Source of the DNA: Pseudobacter sp051955275
Lineage (GTDB): Bacteria > Bacteroidota > Bacteroidia > Chitinophagales > Chitinophagaceae
Assembly (NCBI RefSeq): GCF_051955275.1
Contig: NZ_JBQCGW010000138.1
Location: 1 to 64,000, forward strand
Length of the DNA: 64,000 bases
Reading direction: 5' to 3'
Under the pieces are notes generated by a model, which did no database searches, was not told the origin of the DNA, and saw only the letters and a program-made list of their open reading frames with translations. Position 1 is the first letter of the stretch. The number at the start of each line of letters is the position of its first letter. The position numbers and the translations under genes are program-made. Positions 1 to 9,380 of this stretch are shown here, one piece after another.

Positions 1-2
1 AT

Positions 3-635
3 GTTGTACCGGCACTCGATTCGCTGGGCTTGAAGGCAACCTTCTACCTGACCTGTTACAACGCTGCTTTTACCAAACGGATCTCGGAATGGAGACGGGT
101 TGCAGCAAACGGGCATGAGCTGGGAAATCATACACTCTTTCATCCCTGCATTGGTGGGGCCGGCCGGGAATGGGTAGCCATTGATTATGATCTGAGGCAT
201 TATTCCATCCGCCGAATGCAGGATGAGCTGCGCATGACCAATGCCGTATTAAATGCAGTTGATGGCAGGCAGCAAAGAACATTCGCTTATCCTTGCGGTG
301 ACCGGCATATACACGATAGTTTGTATCTCGATCATAAAGATTTTGTGGCTGCACGGGGTGTAGAGGCCAGTCTCATTCCCATTCATCAGAAGGAACTGTA
401 CAATCTGGGAAGTTTTGCAGTGAATGGGCATACGGGTGACCAATTGATCGCTGAAGTGAAGCGGGCCATACAGGAAGGCAAAGCTGTTGTGTTTTTATTC
501 CATGGCGTGGGCGGAGAGCATAGTCTGAATGTATCGCTGGAAGCGCATAGCAAGTTATTACATTTTCTGAAGGCGCAGGAGAAGGATGTGTGGACCACTA
601 CATTTATTGAGCTGGCGGAGTGGTTGAAGAAATAG
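3..635 (+). CDS. Polysaccharide deacetylase (NodB homology), 5' end cut by window edge
   Basis: The reading frame is open from base 3 and runs to TAG at 633-635, so the true start lies upstream of the window. The internal TTG at 30 is not a credible start, because the residues before it (PALDSLGLKATFYL) already match the first strand and helix of a NodB fold. HELGNHTLFH near bases 111-143 is the NodB metal-binding motif with its two histidines. The FLFHGVGGEHS segment near the C-terminus fits the motif carrying the last catalytic histidine. Such enzymes remove N- or O-acetyl groups from chitin oligomers, peptidoglycan or other glycans with a divalent metal. The first catalytic aspartate motif (TFDDG) is outside the window, so neither substrate nor activity can be judged. 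A hairpin terminator follows directly. Confidence 0.85.
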   Translation, partial: VVPALDSLGLKATFYLTCYNAAFTKRISEWRRVAANGHELGNHTLFHPCIGGAGREWVAIDYDLRHYSIRRMQDELRMTNAVLNAVDGRQQRTFAYPCGDRHIHDSLYLDHKDFVAARGVEASLIPIHQKELYNLGSFAVNGHTGDQLIAEVKRAIQEGKAVVFLFHGVGGEHSLNVSLEAHSKLLHFLKAQEKDVWTTTFIELAEWLKK

Positions 636-660
636 AAAGCCGCCTGGTGGGGCGGCTTTA
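636..660. terminator. Bidirectional hairpin terminator between convergent genes
   Basis: AAAGCCGCC (636-644) pairs perfectly with GGCGGCTTT (651-659) across a 6-base loop. It starts immediately after the deacetylase stop codon and 20 bases from the 3' end of the opposing small membrane-protein gene. The A/T ends of the stem give a T-rich tail in both directions, so it can serve both converging transcripts. Confidence 0.75.
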
Positions 661-679
661 TGATCAATAATGAAAGTTG

Positions 680-1078
680 TTATTTGCATGTGGGAATTTC
701 TTTCCAACCTTCTGGTGGGGAGCTTTCGTAATTGAAACAGATTCCTGGTCTCGGTGCTTCTTCATCGTATAGCCAGGCATTGGGGTCTGAGGGTGCAATA
801 CGTACAAACACAAGATCTCCAATTGAATATTCGCTTCCCAAAGCTTTAATAGAGAAAGAATATTGCTGTTGTTTGAAATTGTAAAGGAAGTGAAAGATTC
901 TTCCATTGCTTCTCTTTTCAAAAGAGACAACTTTGGCTACCACATATACTCCTTCTTTTTTTACTTTGTTGTCGTTCTTGCAACTTTTAATAAACATGGC
1001 ACTTAAAAAAAGTACAAACCCGAGAAGTAAGAAAAATCCAAGTATTGCTTTCCATGAATTATTTGTTGAGGTCATCAA
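680..1078 (-). CDS. Small single-pass membrane protein, candidate partner of the RHS protein
   Basis: This 132-residue protein has one strongly hydrophobic segment at about residues 10-31 (ILGFFLLLGFVLFLSAMFI). A soluble domain of about 95 residues rich in beta-prone and aromatic residues follows, ending in a Pro/Cys-containing tail. I do not recognise the family. Its start overlaps the last 20 bases of the RHS gene, so the two are almost certainly co-transcribed and probably translationally coupled. A small gene directly after the variable tip of a polymorphic-toxin-like protein is the usual place for an immunity protein, and a membrane anchor would suit a toxin acting at the envelope. That role is inferred from position only. 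Two adjacent ATG codons make either the start. Confidence 0.7.
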   Translation of the reverse strand: MMTSTNNSWKAILGFFLLLGFVLFLSAMFIKSCKNDNKVKKEGVYVVAKVVSFEKRSNGRIFHFLYNFKQQQYSFSIKALGSEYSIGDLVFVRIAPSDPNAWLYDEEAPRPGICFNYESSPPEGWKEIPTCK

Positions 1079-4000
1079 TTATCTTTTTAGCTTGATCAAT
1101 TGTCAGGTCTATTGCATGTCCATTTCTGTCGCCAAGTTTATATGATTCATTCAGCTTACCTGCTCCAAATTTTCCTATTCCAAAAATCAAATCTTTAACC
1201 ACAGCTTCCTTACTCTTTGAATCATTAAATCCTGTTTTAAACATTGGCTTATATTCCTGTGTGGCTTCATTCTTCTCAAACCCAATATCAACAAGTGCAC
1301 TAAAGCCTTCACCCGCCAATTTTCCCCACCAGGTACCTATTGCAGAAAAACCTGATGAACCAACAATATCGTAATCTGAATTCAATACAACATTGTCTGA
1401 ATGGGTAATCGCTTCTTTCAATGCATTCTCACCTAGTTCTTTTGTATATCTTGTGAGATATTGAGTGAATTTTGAATTGTTGACAATTTTTCCTCCCCAT
1501 TGTCCTAGTTTTGCTCCTATTTGCAAGCCTTTACCTAGTTTGTATAATAAACCAATTCCCTGTACTATTTTGCCCGCTGGTACAAAAGTAGCACCTACCT
1601 CCAAAATTACCATACCAGTCTGACGGATGCCAGCATGAATTTTATCCCTGTACCCAAGCCTTAATATTACCGTGTGGATCAGGGCCTTACTGTCAGTGGC
1701 AAAAAATGCAGGTCCTTTAATACCTCTGGCATGTCCGAGTGCGAGTCTCCGGTTAATGGTTGCGTCCCAATTTCGCGATGCGGTCACTTCAACCGTTTGA
1801 AGTGTTTGTGCATTTTTCTTCCTCTCTTCGTCTTCGGGGTCTGGTTCTAAACCTGATGGGTCATTCAGGAGGATTGGATTATCCAGCGCAAAGGTAAATG
1901 GAGACCATGCAGGATATTTTTCTGCTTTTTCATCGATTGCCCAGAACCTTCCCAACTGCGGGTCGTAGAACCGGAAAGGGGTTTCATACAAATGCAGTCC
2001 CAAACCTTCATTCAATTCAGAACCACCATTGAATTTGAGGTTATTCTGCAGTTTACCAAAAGCCCTTGAACTGATTGCTGTAATCGCTAAGCCATAAGGA
2101 TAATAATGAGTTTCTTCTAACAGTGCGCCTGTTTTATGTACCACACTCAGGTCGTTAAAAAACACATCATAGTTTTCGGTTTCGTTGCTTACATATACAT
2201 ACAGAAAGCCATTCTTTGTAATATCGATCAATCCGGAAGGCAGTGACTCCAATGCATCAGGAGTAGATACTCTTCTTGCAGAGCTGGAGGCTGCAACAAA
2301 ATTGAACTGTTCATCTAGCAAGAGCCAATTCAGATAAGCCTTCGGAACTCCGGGTGCTGTGGAATTGTTACTCGACCTGAATGAATTGACTGCGCCCAGC
2401 AGAGGGCTATTCACATCGTTGCTCAGCAGATCCAGTGTCCCCTTGGAATCTCCCACCTTTCCAACAATGCCCGCTGCAAGTGCAGATAATATCTGTGGCA
2501 CTGGGTCCTGTGTTGCGCCAACACTTCCCTGGGACCGGAAAAACGATTTTACTCCTGCTTCCACCTTGTCTCCTGCCATTACACGTAGAACAATAGAAGG
2601 GCCAACTTTATTGCCACTACCATTCAGTTTCGCAACAAACTCATTTGGATTGGTAGTCATGGCATCGGCAGGATATCCACCAGGCACATTAGCGGTGGGG
2701 AATTCCGTTTCTGCAATGTTCTTGAAAAGTGCTGATTCCTGTTGTCTGTATGCCGTTTCCATAGTGGCATAATACTTCATGGTTTCCCGTTGTTCTGTAA
2801 GCACCATCCTTGTATTTCCCTGATGGTCTTTGAGGAAGTAATCGTAAACATACTCTTTTACTTTCTGCCCATTTTCCTGCATGCTTTCTGCCAGTCTGAG
2901 ACGGCCGGTTTCCATACTCATGAACTTCAATACATCATTCTCATATACTATATTGCCCAGATAAAGTGTTGTTACAGGGGCCTTTCCTTCCTCCTTCAAA
3001 ATTTTCTTCAGCTTATTACCAGCAGCATCATATTGATATTCGATAGTTCCTTTATTACCTGTTTCTCCTGTAAAAGTGATTTGTTCAGGCAGGTTCATGT
3101 AATTGTAAACGATCCCATTGGTGGTGGCGGTGCCGATATCCTTGTTAAGGTCCTTCACCATATTCCCATTCAAATCATAAGTATAATCAGTAGACGTCAC
3201 TGTTTTTGCTCCAATTGAGGTCATATATTTCTGAGAACTCCTGAAGTCGCCCATCAGTGTTTTGGGATCATTCACATCATCGATCACATTTTTCAGCTTA
3301 TTTGAATGATCATAGTAGTTATACCTTAATTGATCGATCAGGACACTGGGAGCACCTGCTGCAGAGCCAGGCTTCCAGCCATATTGATTCATTGTTTTGA
3401 TGTTGCCGTTCAGATCGTAATTAAGATTTTCAACAGAGAAATTAAGTCCTGCATCCCTGTTAAAACTTCCTCCGCTATACTGAGTGAAATTGGCTGTTTT
3501 CAGGCGGCCCGCATTATCATAAGTGAAATCATATTTTCTCTTTTCTCCATCACCCGTACTTCTCCAGATTACACCGCTGATATTTCCATTGTAGTTTAAG
3601 TTAAGGAAAGTGGATCCTTCAATTACTGATGCTGCCTTATCATAGCCGATCTCATATCCAAACCTGTTTTGATTACCGCCGGCAACATAACTTCTGTTCA
3701 TACCGAGAGAATGCCCTAGTATATTATAATCGAACCGCAGCGTTTCATCCACCACGGGATAGTTTTTTTCTTTTATGTTACCGATCAGATCATATTGCTG
3801 GTTATAGATCTCGGTTTCAGGTTTAGAGATCACAACGCCATTGATGGTACTGTTTACAGTCTTTCTGGAATTTACGATCCTGCCCAGCTCATCGTACTGC
3901 ATTTTAGTGATCTCCGTATGAATCTCCGGATTGGTAAGACCTTTTTGTGTTTGCGAAACTACTACTAATGGCTTATCATTCCAGGAATGCTGAGTCGTAT

Positions 4001-5705
4001 TTACAGTCACTCCCTCCAAATGGTTCTGTGTACGTACCTGAACTTGTCTGCTGTCATTATCATAAAAAAATACGGAATGTAAATATTTCAGCGGATTGCT
4101 TCCTACAATCAATACTTTATTGCCGGTAAGCAGGTTTTTCGTAGATGTAGTAACGGCTATCTGCTGTGGATATGGATGCTCGTTATTATTCGGTAAAAAT
4201 TGATTACTTATGGAAGAAATATCGAAATTTTTAACTGCTGCAGGAAGGGATGAATTCCAATTGTAGTTATCGAAATAATTCACAATGTGTGGTACAAAGT
4301 GACTGCCAGAAGGTAATGGATTTCTATTCACCGTAACTCCATCTATAATGATATTATTACCTCCGGGTATACCAGGCGTAACAATCTCTACTGTGATCTC
4401 TGATTCATCCAGACTGATAAAACCATGATTCAGCGTAAAACTGTTAGTGGCATAATAGTTTCCCGATCCGGTAGGCTCTTCTAATGAATTGTCTGCCGGA
4501 ATACCTATGCCAGGTGGATTGTCTGCCGTCTGAATAGCAACGATTTCCCTGAGTTGAGCAGCACTTCCATTATATGTCAGTAAGCCTGTTATTACATTCC
4601 GGCTTAGTGCATCATATAACCTGACCTCCCAGATGCCTTGCTGCTGCAGTGCCGCATCCTGCATAAATACGAGCCTGTCTGCATTGTCATAGACATAGTT
4701 CACTGGACCAGCACCTGGCACCTGTTTGGTAATTAATCTTTTCCGATCATCATACTCATAACGGAAACATTGTTCGGTAAGGAGCAGGGGGGCGTTCAAT
4801 AACCAGCCTGCCGTTTCTACTGCTTTTACTGCTTCAGGCTGAATTGTGCATCGTAGAAGTCCAAAGTCGTCATAGATGTTGTAGTTACAGATCCAGCCTT
4901 CGTATCCTGTACCTGAGCCATCATCTCCGGATTCTCCGAATTGAATCTTTTGGAGTATCAGCAACCCTTCTTTATCCGTGAAAGTGATTATTTGGCGCTG
5001 ATGCTCATCAATGGTTACTTTTTTAGTAAGCAAGCCTGGCTGATAAATACCTGTCACCGTATATCTGGCAAATCCAGGTTGCTCTTCCACTGTCCATATT
5101 TTTACATCGTCAGCAGCCGTATTGAAATAATATTTTGTTTGAATGCCCTTCTCAAGTCCTACTCTTGTATTGCCCGGGGCAAATTTTTTCAATTCCCTGC
5201 TCAATGGTGAACTTTCATAAACAGTTTTCTCATAGAAGAATTGTTCTCCCGGATATTGCTCAGTTGCAAATACCTCCTGTTGCTGAAAAGGATTCAGCTT
5301 GAAGTTGCCATTGTCTACAGTTCCTGAACCGTTCACTTGTTTCGATACAAAGGAAATATATTTATATACCGGTCTGCCGAAACCATCGTAAATAACAGGT
5401 GAAACAATATCAGCGTAACCATCAGGTGTTATGGCTCCCTTTTTTACCACTGATTGCAAAGGGCGGCCAAGGCCATCCAAATAAGAAGTTGATTGGGTTA
5501 CATCACTGACGCTTCTTCCTATCAGAGTTACAGGATTGCTTTCAGGGGCTTTCGTTGTCCAGGTTCGCACATAGTTTACCTTCAGCAATGGATTGTATGG
5601 TAAGGGAAGAGGTTCCGGTGTTTGTGCATTTACGGATAATGATATGACCAATGCTATAAAAAAACATCCTATTCGGTGAGGCATTTCAGTGTTGAATTTC
5701 CACAT
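1059..5705 (-). CDS. RHS repeat-associated core protein, DUF6443 type, with variable C-terminal tip
   Basis: This is a 1548-residue secreted protein with a signal peptide ending near VNAQ (residue 28). The N-terminal part matches the Bacteroidota DUF6443 family (TSYLDGLGRPLQSV followed by YDGFGRPVYKY). Many YD/RHS strands follow, such as YDNAGRLK, YDLNGN and YDAAGNKL. The conserved RHS core (FYDPQLGRFWAIDEKAEKYP) ends in LLNDPSGL near residue 1283, beyond which lies a tip of about 265 residues. RHS repeats fold into a cocoon that encloses the C-terminal tip, which in many family members is a toxin or effector. I see no nuclease or ADP-ribosyltransferase motif in this tip. It has Gly-rich hydrophobic stretches (about VILEVGATFVPAGK) and a polar end. 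The gene lies 49 bases after its partner at 5755-9171 and overlaps the small membrane protein. The DNA of the tip looks more A/T-rich than the neighbouring metabolic genes, which suits tip exchange. Confidence 0.9.
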   Translation of the reverse strand: MWKFNTEMPHRIGCFFIALVISLSVNAQTPEPLPLPYNPLLKVNYVRTWTTKAPESNPVTLIGRSVSDVTQSTSYLDGLGRPLQSVVKKGAITPDGYADIVSPVIYDGFGRPVYKYISFVSKQVNGSGTVDNGNFKLNPFQQQEVFATEQYPGEQFFYEKTVYESSPLSRELKKFAPGNTRVGLEKGIQTKYYFNTAADDVKIWTVEEQPGFARYTVTGIYQPGLLTKKVTIDEHQRQIITFTDKEGLLILQKIQFGESGDDGSGTGYEGWICNYNIYDDFGLLRCTIQPEAVKAVETAGWLLNAPLLLTEQCFRYEYDDRKRLITKQVPGAGPVNYVYDNADRLVFMQDAALQQQGIWEVRLYDALSRNVITGLLTYNGSAAQLREIVAIQTADNPPGIGIPADNSLEEPTGSGNYYATNSFTLNHGFISLDESEITVEIVTPGIPGGNNIIIDGVTVNRNPLPSGSHFVPHIVNYFDNYNWNSSLPAAVKNFDISSISNQFLPNNNEHPYPQQIAVTTSTKNLLTGNKVLIVGSNPLKYLHSVFFYDNDSRQVQVRTQNHLEGVTVNTTQHSWNDKPLVVVSQTQKGLTNPEIHTEITKMQYDELGRIVNSRKTVNSTINGVVISKPETEIYNQQYDLIGNIKEKNYPVVDETLRFDYNILGHSLGMNRSYVAGGNQNRFGYEIGYDKAASVIEGSTFLNLNYNGNISGVIWRSTGDGEKRKYDFTYDNAGRLKTANFTQYSGGSFNRDAGLNFSVENLNYDLNGNIKTMNQYGWKPGSAAGAPSVLIDQLRYNYYDHSNKLKNVIDDVNDPKTLMGDFRSSQKYMTSIGAKTVTSTDYTYDLNGNMVKDLNKDIGTATTNGIVYNYMNLPEQITFTGETGNKGTIEYQYDAAGNKLKKILKEEGKAPVTTLYLGNIVYENDVLKFMSMETGRLRLAESMQENGQKVKEYVYDYFLKDHQGNTRMVLTEQRETMKYYATMETAYRQQESALFKNIAETEFPTANVPGGYPADAMTTNPNEFVAKLNGSGNKVGPSIVLRVMAGDKVEAGVKSFFRSQGSVGATQDPVPQILSALAAGIVGKVGDSKGTLDLLSNDVNSPLLGAVNSFRSSNNSTAPGVPKAYLNWLLLDEQFNFVAASSSARRVSTPDALESLPSGLIDITKNGFLYVYVSNETENYDVFFNDLSVVHKTGALLEETHYYPYGLAITAISSRAFGKLQNNLKFNGGSELNEGLGLHLYETPFRFYDPQLGRFWAIDEKAEKYPAWSPFTFALDNPILLNDPSGLEPDPEDEERKKNAQTLQTVEVTASRNWDATINRRLALGHARGIKGPAFFATDSKALIHTVILRLGYRDKIHAGIRQTGMVILEVGATFVPAGKIVQGIGLLYKLGKGLQIGAKLGQWGGKIVNNSKFTQYLTRYTKELGENALKEAITHSDNVVLNSDYDIVGSSGFSAIGTWWGKLAGEGFSALVDIGFEKNEATQEYKPMFKTGFNDSKSKEAVVKDLIFGIGKFGAGKLNESYKLGDRNGHAIDLTIDQAKKIIDDLNK

Positions 5706-5754
5706 AAATGATTCGGGTTCGGGGCTTGAAGAATACGAGTGCTGTTAGTTTGAA

Positions 5755-8700
5755 TTATGGCTGTGCATTTGCATTGACCTTGAATTTGTATTCATATTGC
5801 TTCAAAATGTTATTCTGGTGATCGCGAATACGCAATAGCCTTCCAAGAGAATCATATTCATATCTGGTCAGCATATTCCGTTCATCACGCTTCGATAATA
5901 ATCCGAGCAAAGGATTATAGGAGTATGTAATGATTTTTGCATTGCTTAATCGTGTATCAGTCCGCAATGGGGCGAGGAAGGCCGCCAATTCAGTCTCGCC
6001 AGGGTATCCGTTTTTAAAAGTGAGAATATTACCAGCACCCAGTACCGAAGCTACGGTTTGGTAATCTGCATTGAGTATTTCTGCAACTGGGAACTGATTT
6101 CTGTAACTCCACAGGTATACCTTTTTTACGTTATCAGCCGGTTGCAGTTCCTGCTGGTTTTTTGAGTCTGTGTCATATACAATACTCATTTTCTTTTCAA
6201 AGTAGGAAGGGATATTTGCTGCAACGGTATATGGTTGGGGTGTAACCGGCAACAGGGCTTTGAAAGTGTATTGTTCTGAAACTGCCCCATCGTTATTATA
6301 TTTCAGAATAGAGCCACCTTTGACTTTCTCTGCAAGTATCACTTCTTCCTGCGCCGGCAGTGAAACAATATTCTTATTGATCAGGGAAGTATAGTCAAGA
6401 TCCCCTGTGTATTTGAAATTTCGCTCAGTCAGGCGTCCCTTGCTGTCTTTGGTAGTTACCTGCCGTATGTCGAACCTAGTATTATAAGCGTAATTTATTT
6501 CGTCAATCATTGATGTACCATTGTCTGCATAGGTAGTATTGATTTCTTTTGCCAACAGCATCCTTCCGCGCGAGACATAATAGTTATAATAGTAAAACCG
6601 TAATGGGTTCTTATCCCAGAACACTATTCCTCCCATTACATAAGTCATTGACCATACATCCGGCTCTCTTTCATGGATTACAGCAGTCCTGATCTTCTCC
6701 ACACCTCCTTCAAAATAGGTATAATCCGTGCTTTTTAACAACTGATCTGTCCCTCCTGAATTCTTATAAATTTTCACTGCGGACAGGTACTTATCTTTCC
6801 AGATTGGGAAATATTTGGTTACATACGGATAATTATAGCTTGACTTGGGTTCGAAATCCCCCTGGGTACGGGAATAGTAATACTCCTTTTTACCATTGGA
6901 CGCATTAGTGCCATAAGCGATTTCTCTTTCAACAACTTTCGGGTAATCAACGGGGCAACCATGGTTCATACCCAACTCGGTCTGGGATTCAGATGCGAAC
7001 CAGATTGCAGGATGGAGTGTTCCGGAAGTACTGCTTTCAGCATAAAGTCTTGGATATCTGTAAAAATAACTGTTAGGGTCACTAATGATTTGACCAACAC
7101 CATTGCCATAAGTGAGGTCGCCATAACTGTACTCTTTTTGCAGTGCTATGGTATTGTCTGAATTGTAGTGGGATATTCTTTTTACCCGTAATCCACCTGC
7201 CTCGGTTGGAATGATTTCATTGGAAGTAGTTGTTCTCCAGTAATTGTAAGAGATACTTACTTCAATGTAAGGGCTGTTGCAGATACTGAAATTGGAGCCA
7301 GTAACTCCATTTGTGTACATTTCAATCCGGTAGGTGGCTCCACTCATAATATTGATGGTCGTATTGATCGGTTTATGAGTTGTTCTTTCACCGATTTCAA
7401 TAGAAAAATTCTTCACCTCATTGTTTGATAAATTGGTTACTCTGGCCCACATATTGTTATATCCCCCATTGGTGTTCTTCCAGTCAGTGAAATAAACCGA
7501 TAAAGTACCAAGGCCACTAGCCAGGGATTCAGTAACTGTAAACTCTACAGTATTATTGGGAGGGATATTGGGTAGAAAATCTGGTTCACAGGTTGTCAGA
7601 CGGTTTACTGCATAAAACTTTCTTGACATCACATCCTGAACCTGGTTGCTTTGCTGGTTAACAGTGAGGTAATAATTCGGTTCGTAATCGTATTTTGTAT
7701 ATCCACCTGTAGGGTGATTGATTCTTGAAAGTGATGCAGCCTTCATGAAATTAAAATCTGTCTTTCTGTTGCTCCCGTAATAAGCATAATTACCGTTATG
7801 CATTGTAAAGAAAGTAGATGGGATAAGGCTTTCATTGTATTTTCCATTATAATAGCCCCAGAAATCCTGAGAAGTTGTATTACGAGGCGGCAATGGAGTT
7901 GGGTCATATTCAAAACTGTGCTGACTGACCAGGTTATTTGAGGCATCAAATATCTTAACGCCATCCAGCTTCAGGCTCTTCTTATGATGCTCCGGTGGTG
8001 ATGCCCACGAATATTGGTGTGCGCCTGTTCCGGTCCGGTTGAAATAACCATCGTTATCGAAAACAACTTTCTGGTAAAGATTGTCTTCCTTGTCGTACAC
8101 TTCAAATCCTTTCAGCATTCCTCCCACATCCGGATCGCCATTTGGTTGAATTTCCTGCCGGCCAAAAGCTATATTGAATTTTACTTTCCCGTTCCTGAAA
8201 AGTATCTGATCGGGTATTTGTTGGGTCTGCAGAAACGTACCCTGACTGGAATAAGTAATGCCATCATGTTGTACACCTAATGCATCTGTTGTGGAAAAGT
8301 AGGAAGGCCCCTGAAAAAAAAACCTGCATACCCTGGAAACTATACCATTGAAGTATTTGCCGTTCCTGTATTTAAAGAAAATTGTATCAGACAGGTCTGC
8401 GGAAATAATCTCAGTGAGATAGTATGCTGTTACCACATCGGGAAGGGTGTTAGTACTGGAGCCTCCTCCAGGCATAGTAGTACTTATAGTAGTATTGCTT
8501 GGTTTTTCTATTGCCGGTGTTCCATCCAATGCTTTACCAAAGCGGTAGATATTCCCACCCTTATCCTTAACAATTACCAGGTTTTGGGAATGATCCAGTG
8601 AAAACTTTGTCGGTTGTTGATCTAAGCTTACATACTCAAGGCTATTGTTGAGGCAGAACTGACCGTTCAATCCATTAGCAGAAACATAATACAGGTCGGG

Positions 8701-9171
8701 TTCGCCATCTCTTTCCTCATATTGCAGTTCCAAGGCTGTACTATTCCCGATAGTACCTGTACCTTCAAAGTCAAGGTCACTGTTATAAACAGGCAGAGAA
8801 TTTCCTGTTACCAGCCAGCCTCTCATCATATCGTCATCGCGCTTTCCCCGAACAATCCTGGTAACCACACCTCCCCCGTTCAATACCCAGCCAAGCCCTA
8901 CGAAAGATGCCTCTTGATCTACCTTTATGCCACTGGTATGGTATGAAAGTGAAAGTGGCACTTCCAGCTTTTGGCTTTTGATAGTATATAAAGAAACGTT
9001 TACATCGGCAACACCATTAGCTGTATTGACAGGATAATCGATGTATTTACCCAGCTCTGCCACGTCCGGTGTATGAACTGAAACATTAGGCAGCGTCATG
9101 TTGGGAAGCTGCGAAATACCTGAAATCGAAAAAAGAAGGAAGAAAAGTGCCACAAAGATTCTTGCCTGCAT
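5755..9171 (-). CDS. Large secreted RHS-locus partner protein with YD-type repeats
   Basis: This 1138-residue protein starts with a signal peptide (cleavage near GISQ, residue 21). Its N-terminal block has the sequence found in Bacteroidota RHS loci, with PLSLSYHTSGIKVDQEAS followed by VGLGWVLNGGGVVTRIVRG, resembling the N-terminal region of SpvB/TcdB-like shells. The C-terminal 250 residues carry RHS/YD-type strands (YEYDSLGRLLRIRDHQNN). Unlike the downstream gene it has no RHS core ending and no variable tip. The two genes are in the same direction with a 49-base gap, so they form one operon. I infer that the proteins act together as a surface or secreted filamentous shell. No enzymatic motif was seen. 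It could also be a stand-alone adhesin-like protein. Confidence 0.85.
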   Translation of the reverse strand: MQARIFVALFFLLFSISGISQLPNMTLPNVSVHTPDVAELGKYIDYPVNTANGVADVNVSLYTIKSQKLEVPLSLSYHTSGIKVDQEASFVGLGWVLNGGGVVTRIVRGKRDDDMMRGWLVTGNSLPVYNSDLDFEGTGTIGNSTALELQYEERDGEPDLYYVSANGLNGQFCLNNSLEYVSLDQQPTKFSLDHSQNLVIVKDKGGNIYRFGKALDGTPAIEKPSNTTISTTMPGGGSSTNTLPDVVTAYYLTEIISADLSDTIFFKYRNGKYFNGIVSRVCRFFFQGPSYFSTTDALGVQHDGITYSSQGTFLQTQQIPDQILFRNGKVKFNIAFGRQEIQPNGDPDVGGMLKGFEVYDKEDNLYQKVVFDNDGYFNRTGTGAHQYSWASPPEHHKKSLKLDGVKIFDASNNLVSQHSFEYDPTPLPPRNTTSQDFWGYYNGKYNESLIPSTFFTMHNGNYAYYGSNRKTDFNFMKAASLSRINHPTGGYTKYDYEPNYYLTVNQQSNQVQDVMSRKFYAVNRLTTCEPDFLPNIPPNNTVEFTVTESLASGLGTLSVYFTDWKNTNGGYNNMWARVTNLSNNEVKNFSIEIGERTTHKPINTTINIMSGATYRIEMYTNGVTGSNFSICNSPYIEVSISYNYWRTTTSNEIIPTEAGGLRVKRISHYNSDNTIALQKEYSYGDLTYGNGVGQIISDPNSYFYRYPRLYAESSTSGTLHPAIWFASESQTELGMNHGCPVDYPKVVEREIAYGTNASNGKKEYYYSRTQGDFEPKSSYNYPYVTKYFPIWKDKYLSAVKIYKNSGGTDQLLKSTDYTYFEGGVEKIRTAVIHEREPDVWSMTYVMGGIVFWDKNPLRFYYYNYYVSRGRMLLAKEINTTYADNGTSMIDEINYAYNTRFDIRQVTTKDSKGRLTERNFKYTGDLDYTSLINKNIVSLPAQEEVILAEKVKGGSILKYNNDGAVSEQYTFKALLPVTPQPYTVAANIPSYFEKKMSIVYDTDSKNQQELQPADNVKKVYLWSYRNQFPVAEILNADYQTVASVLGAGNILTFKNGYPGETELAAFLAPLRTDTRLSNAKIITYSYNPLLGLLSKRDERNMLTRYEYDSLGRLLRIRDHQNNILKQYEYKFKVNANAQP

Positions 9172-9295
9172 AAGTTGGGGTCATTAAAGAGTTATAACGG
9201 TAAGGGATACTCACATTTGAAGGCAGCAATATATTTAAAAAAGCCTCATTACAAACAATAACTTCATAAGTGAGTGATTTTTGTTTACATGCGTC

Positions 9296-9326
9296 TTTGA
9301 AATAAGTTTATTTTTTCATATATTTA
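9296..9326 (+). promoter_or_regulatory. Candidate Bacteroidota promoter for the adenylation-domain gene
   Basis: TTTG at 9296-9299 and TATATTTA at 9319-9326 are separated by 19 bases. The Bacteroidota consensus is TTTG-N19-TAnnTTTG, so only the last base of the -7 box deviates. The start codon is at 9381, giving a leader of about 48 bases. The site lies in the 209-base divergent gap between the RHS operon and this gene. Confidence 0.45.
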
Positions 9327-9380
9327 TAAACACACGTAATCTCACTGACCCACTGCACCCAGGTATTGACATAAACCACT

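Noticed and set aside
9172..9260. A promoter for the RHS operon on the minus strand
   Set aside because: A TTTG is present (9255-9252), but the nearest -7-like sequence has a wrong spacing and a missing T.
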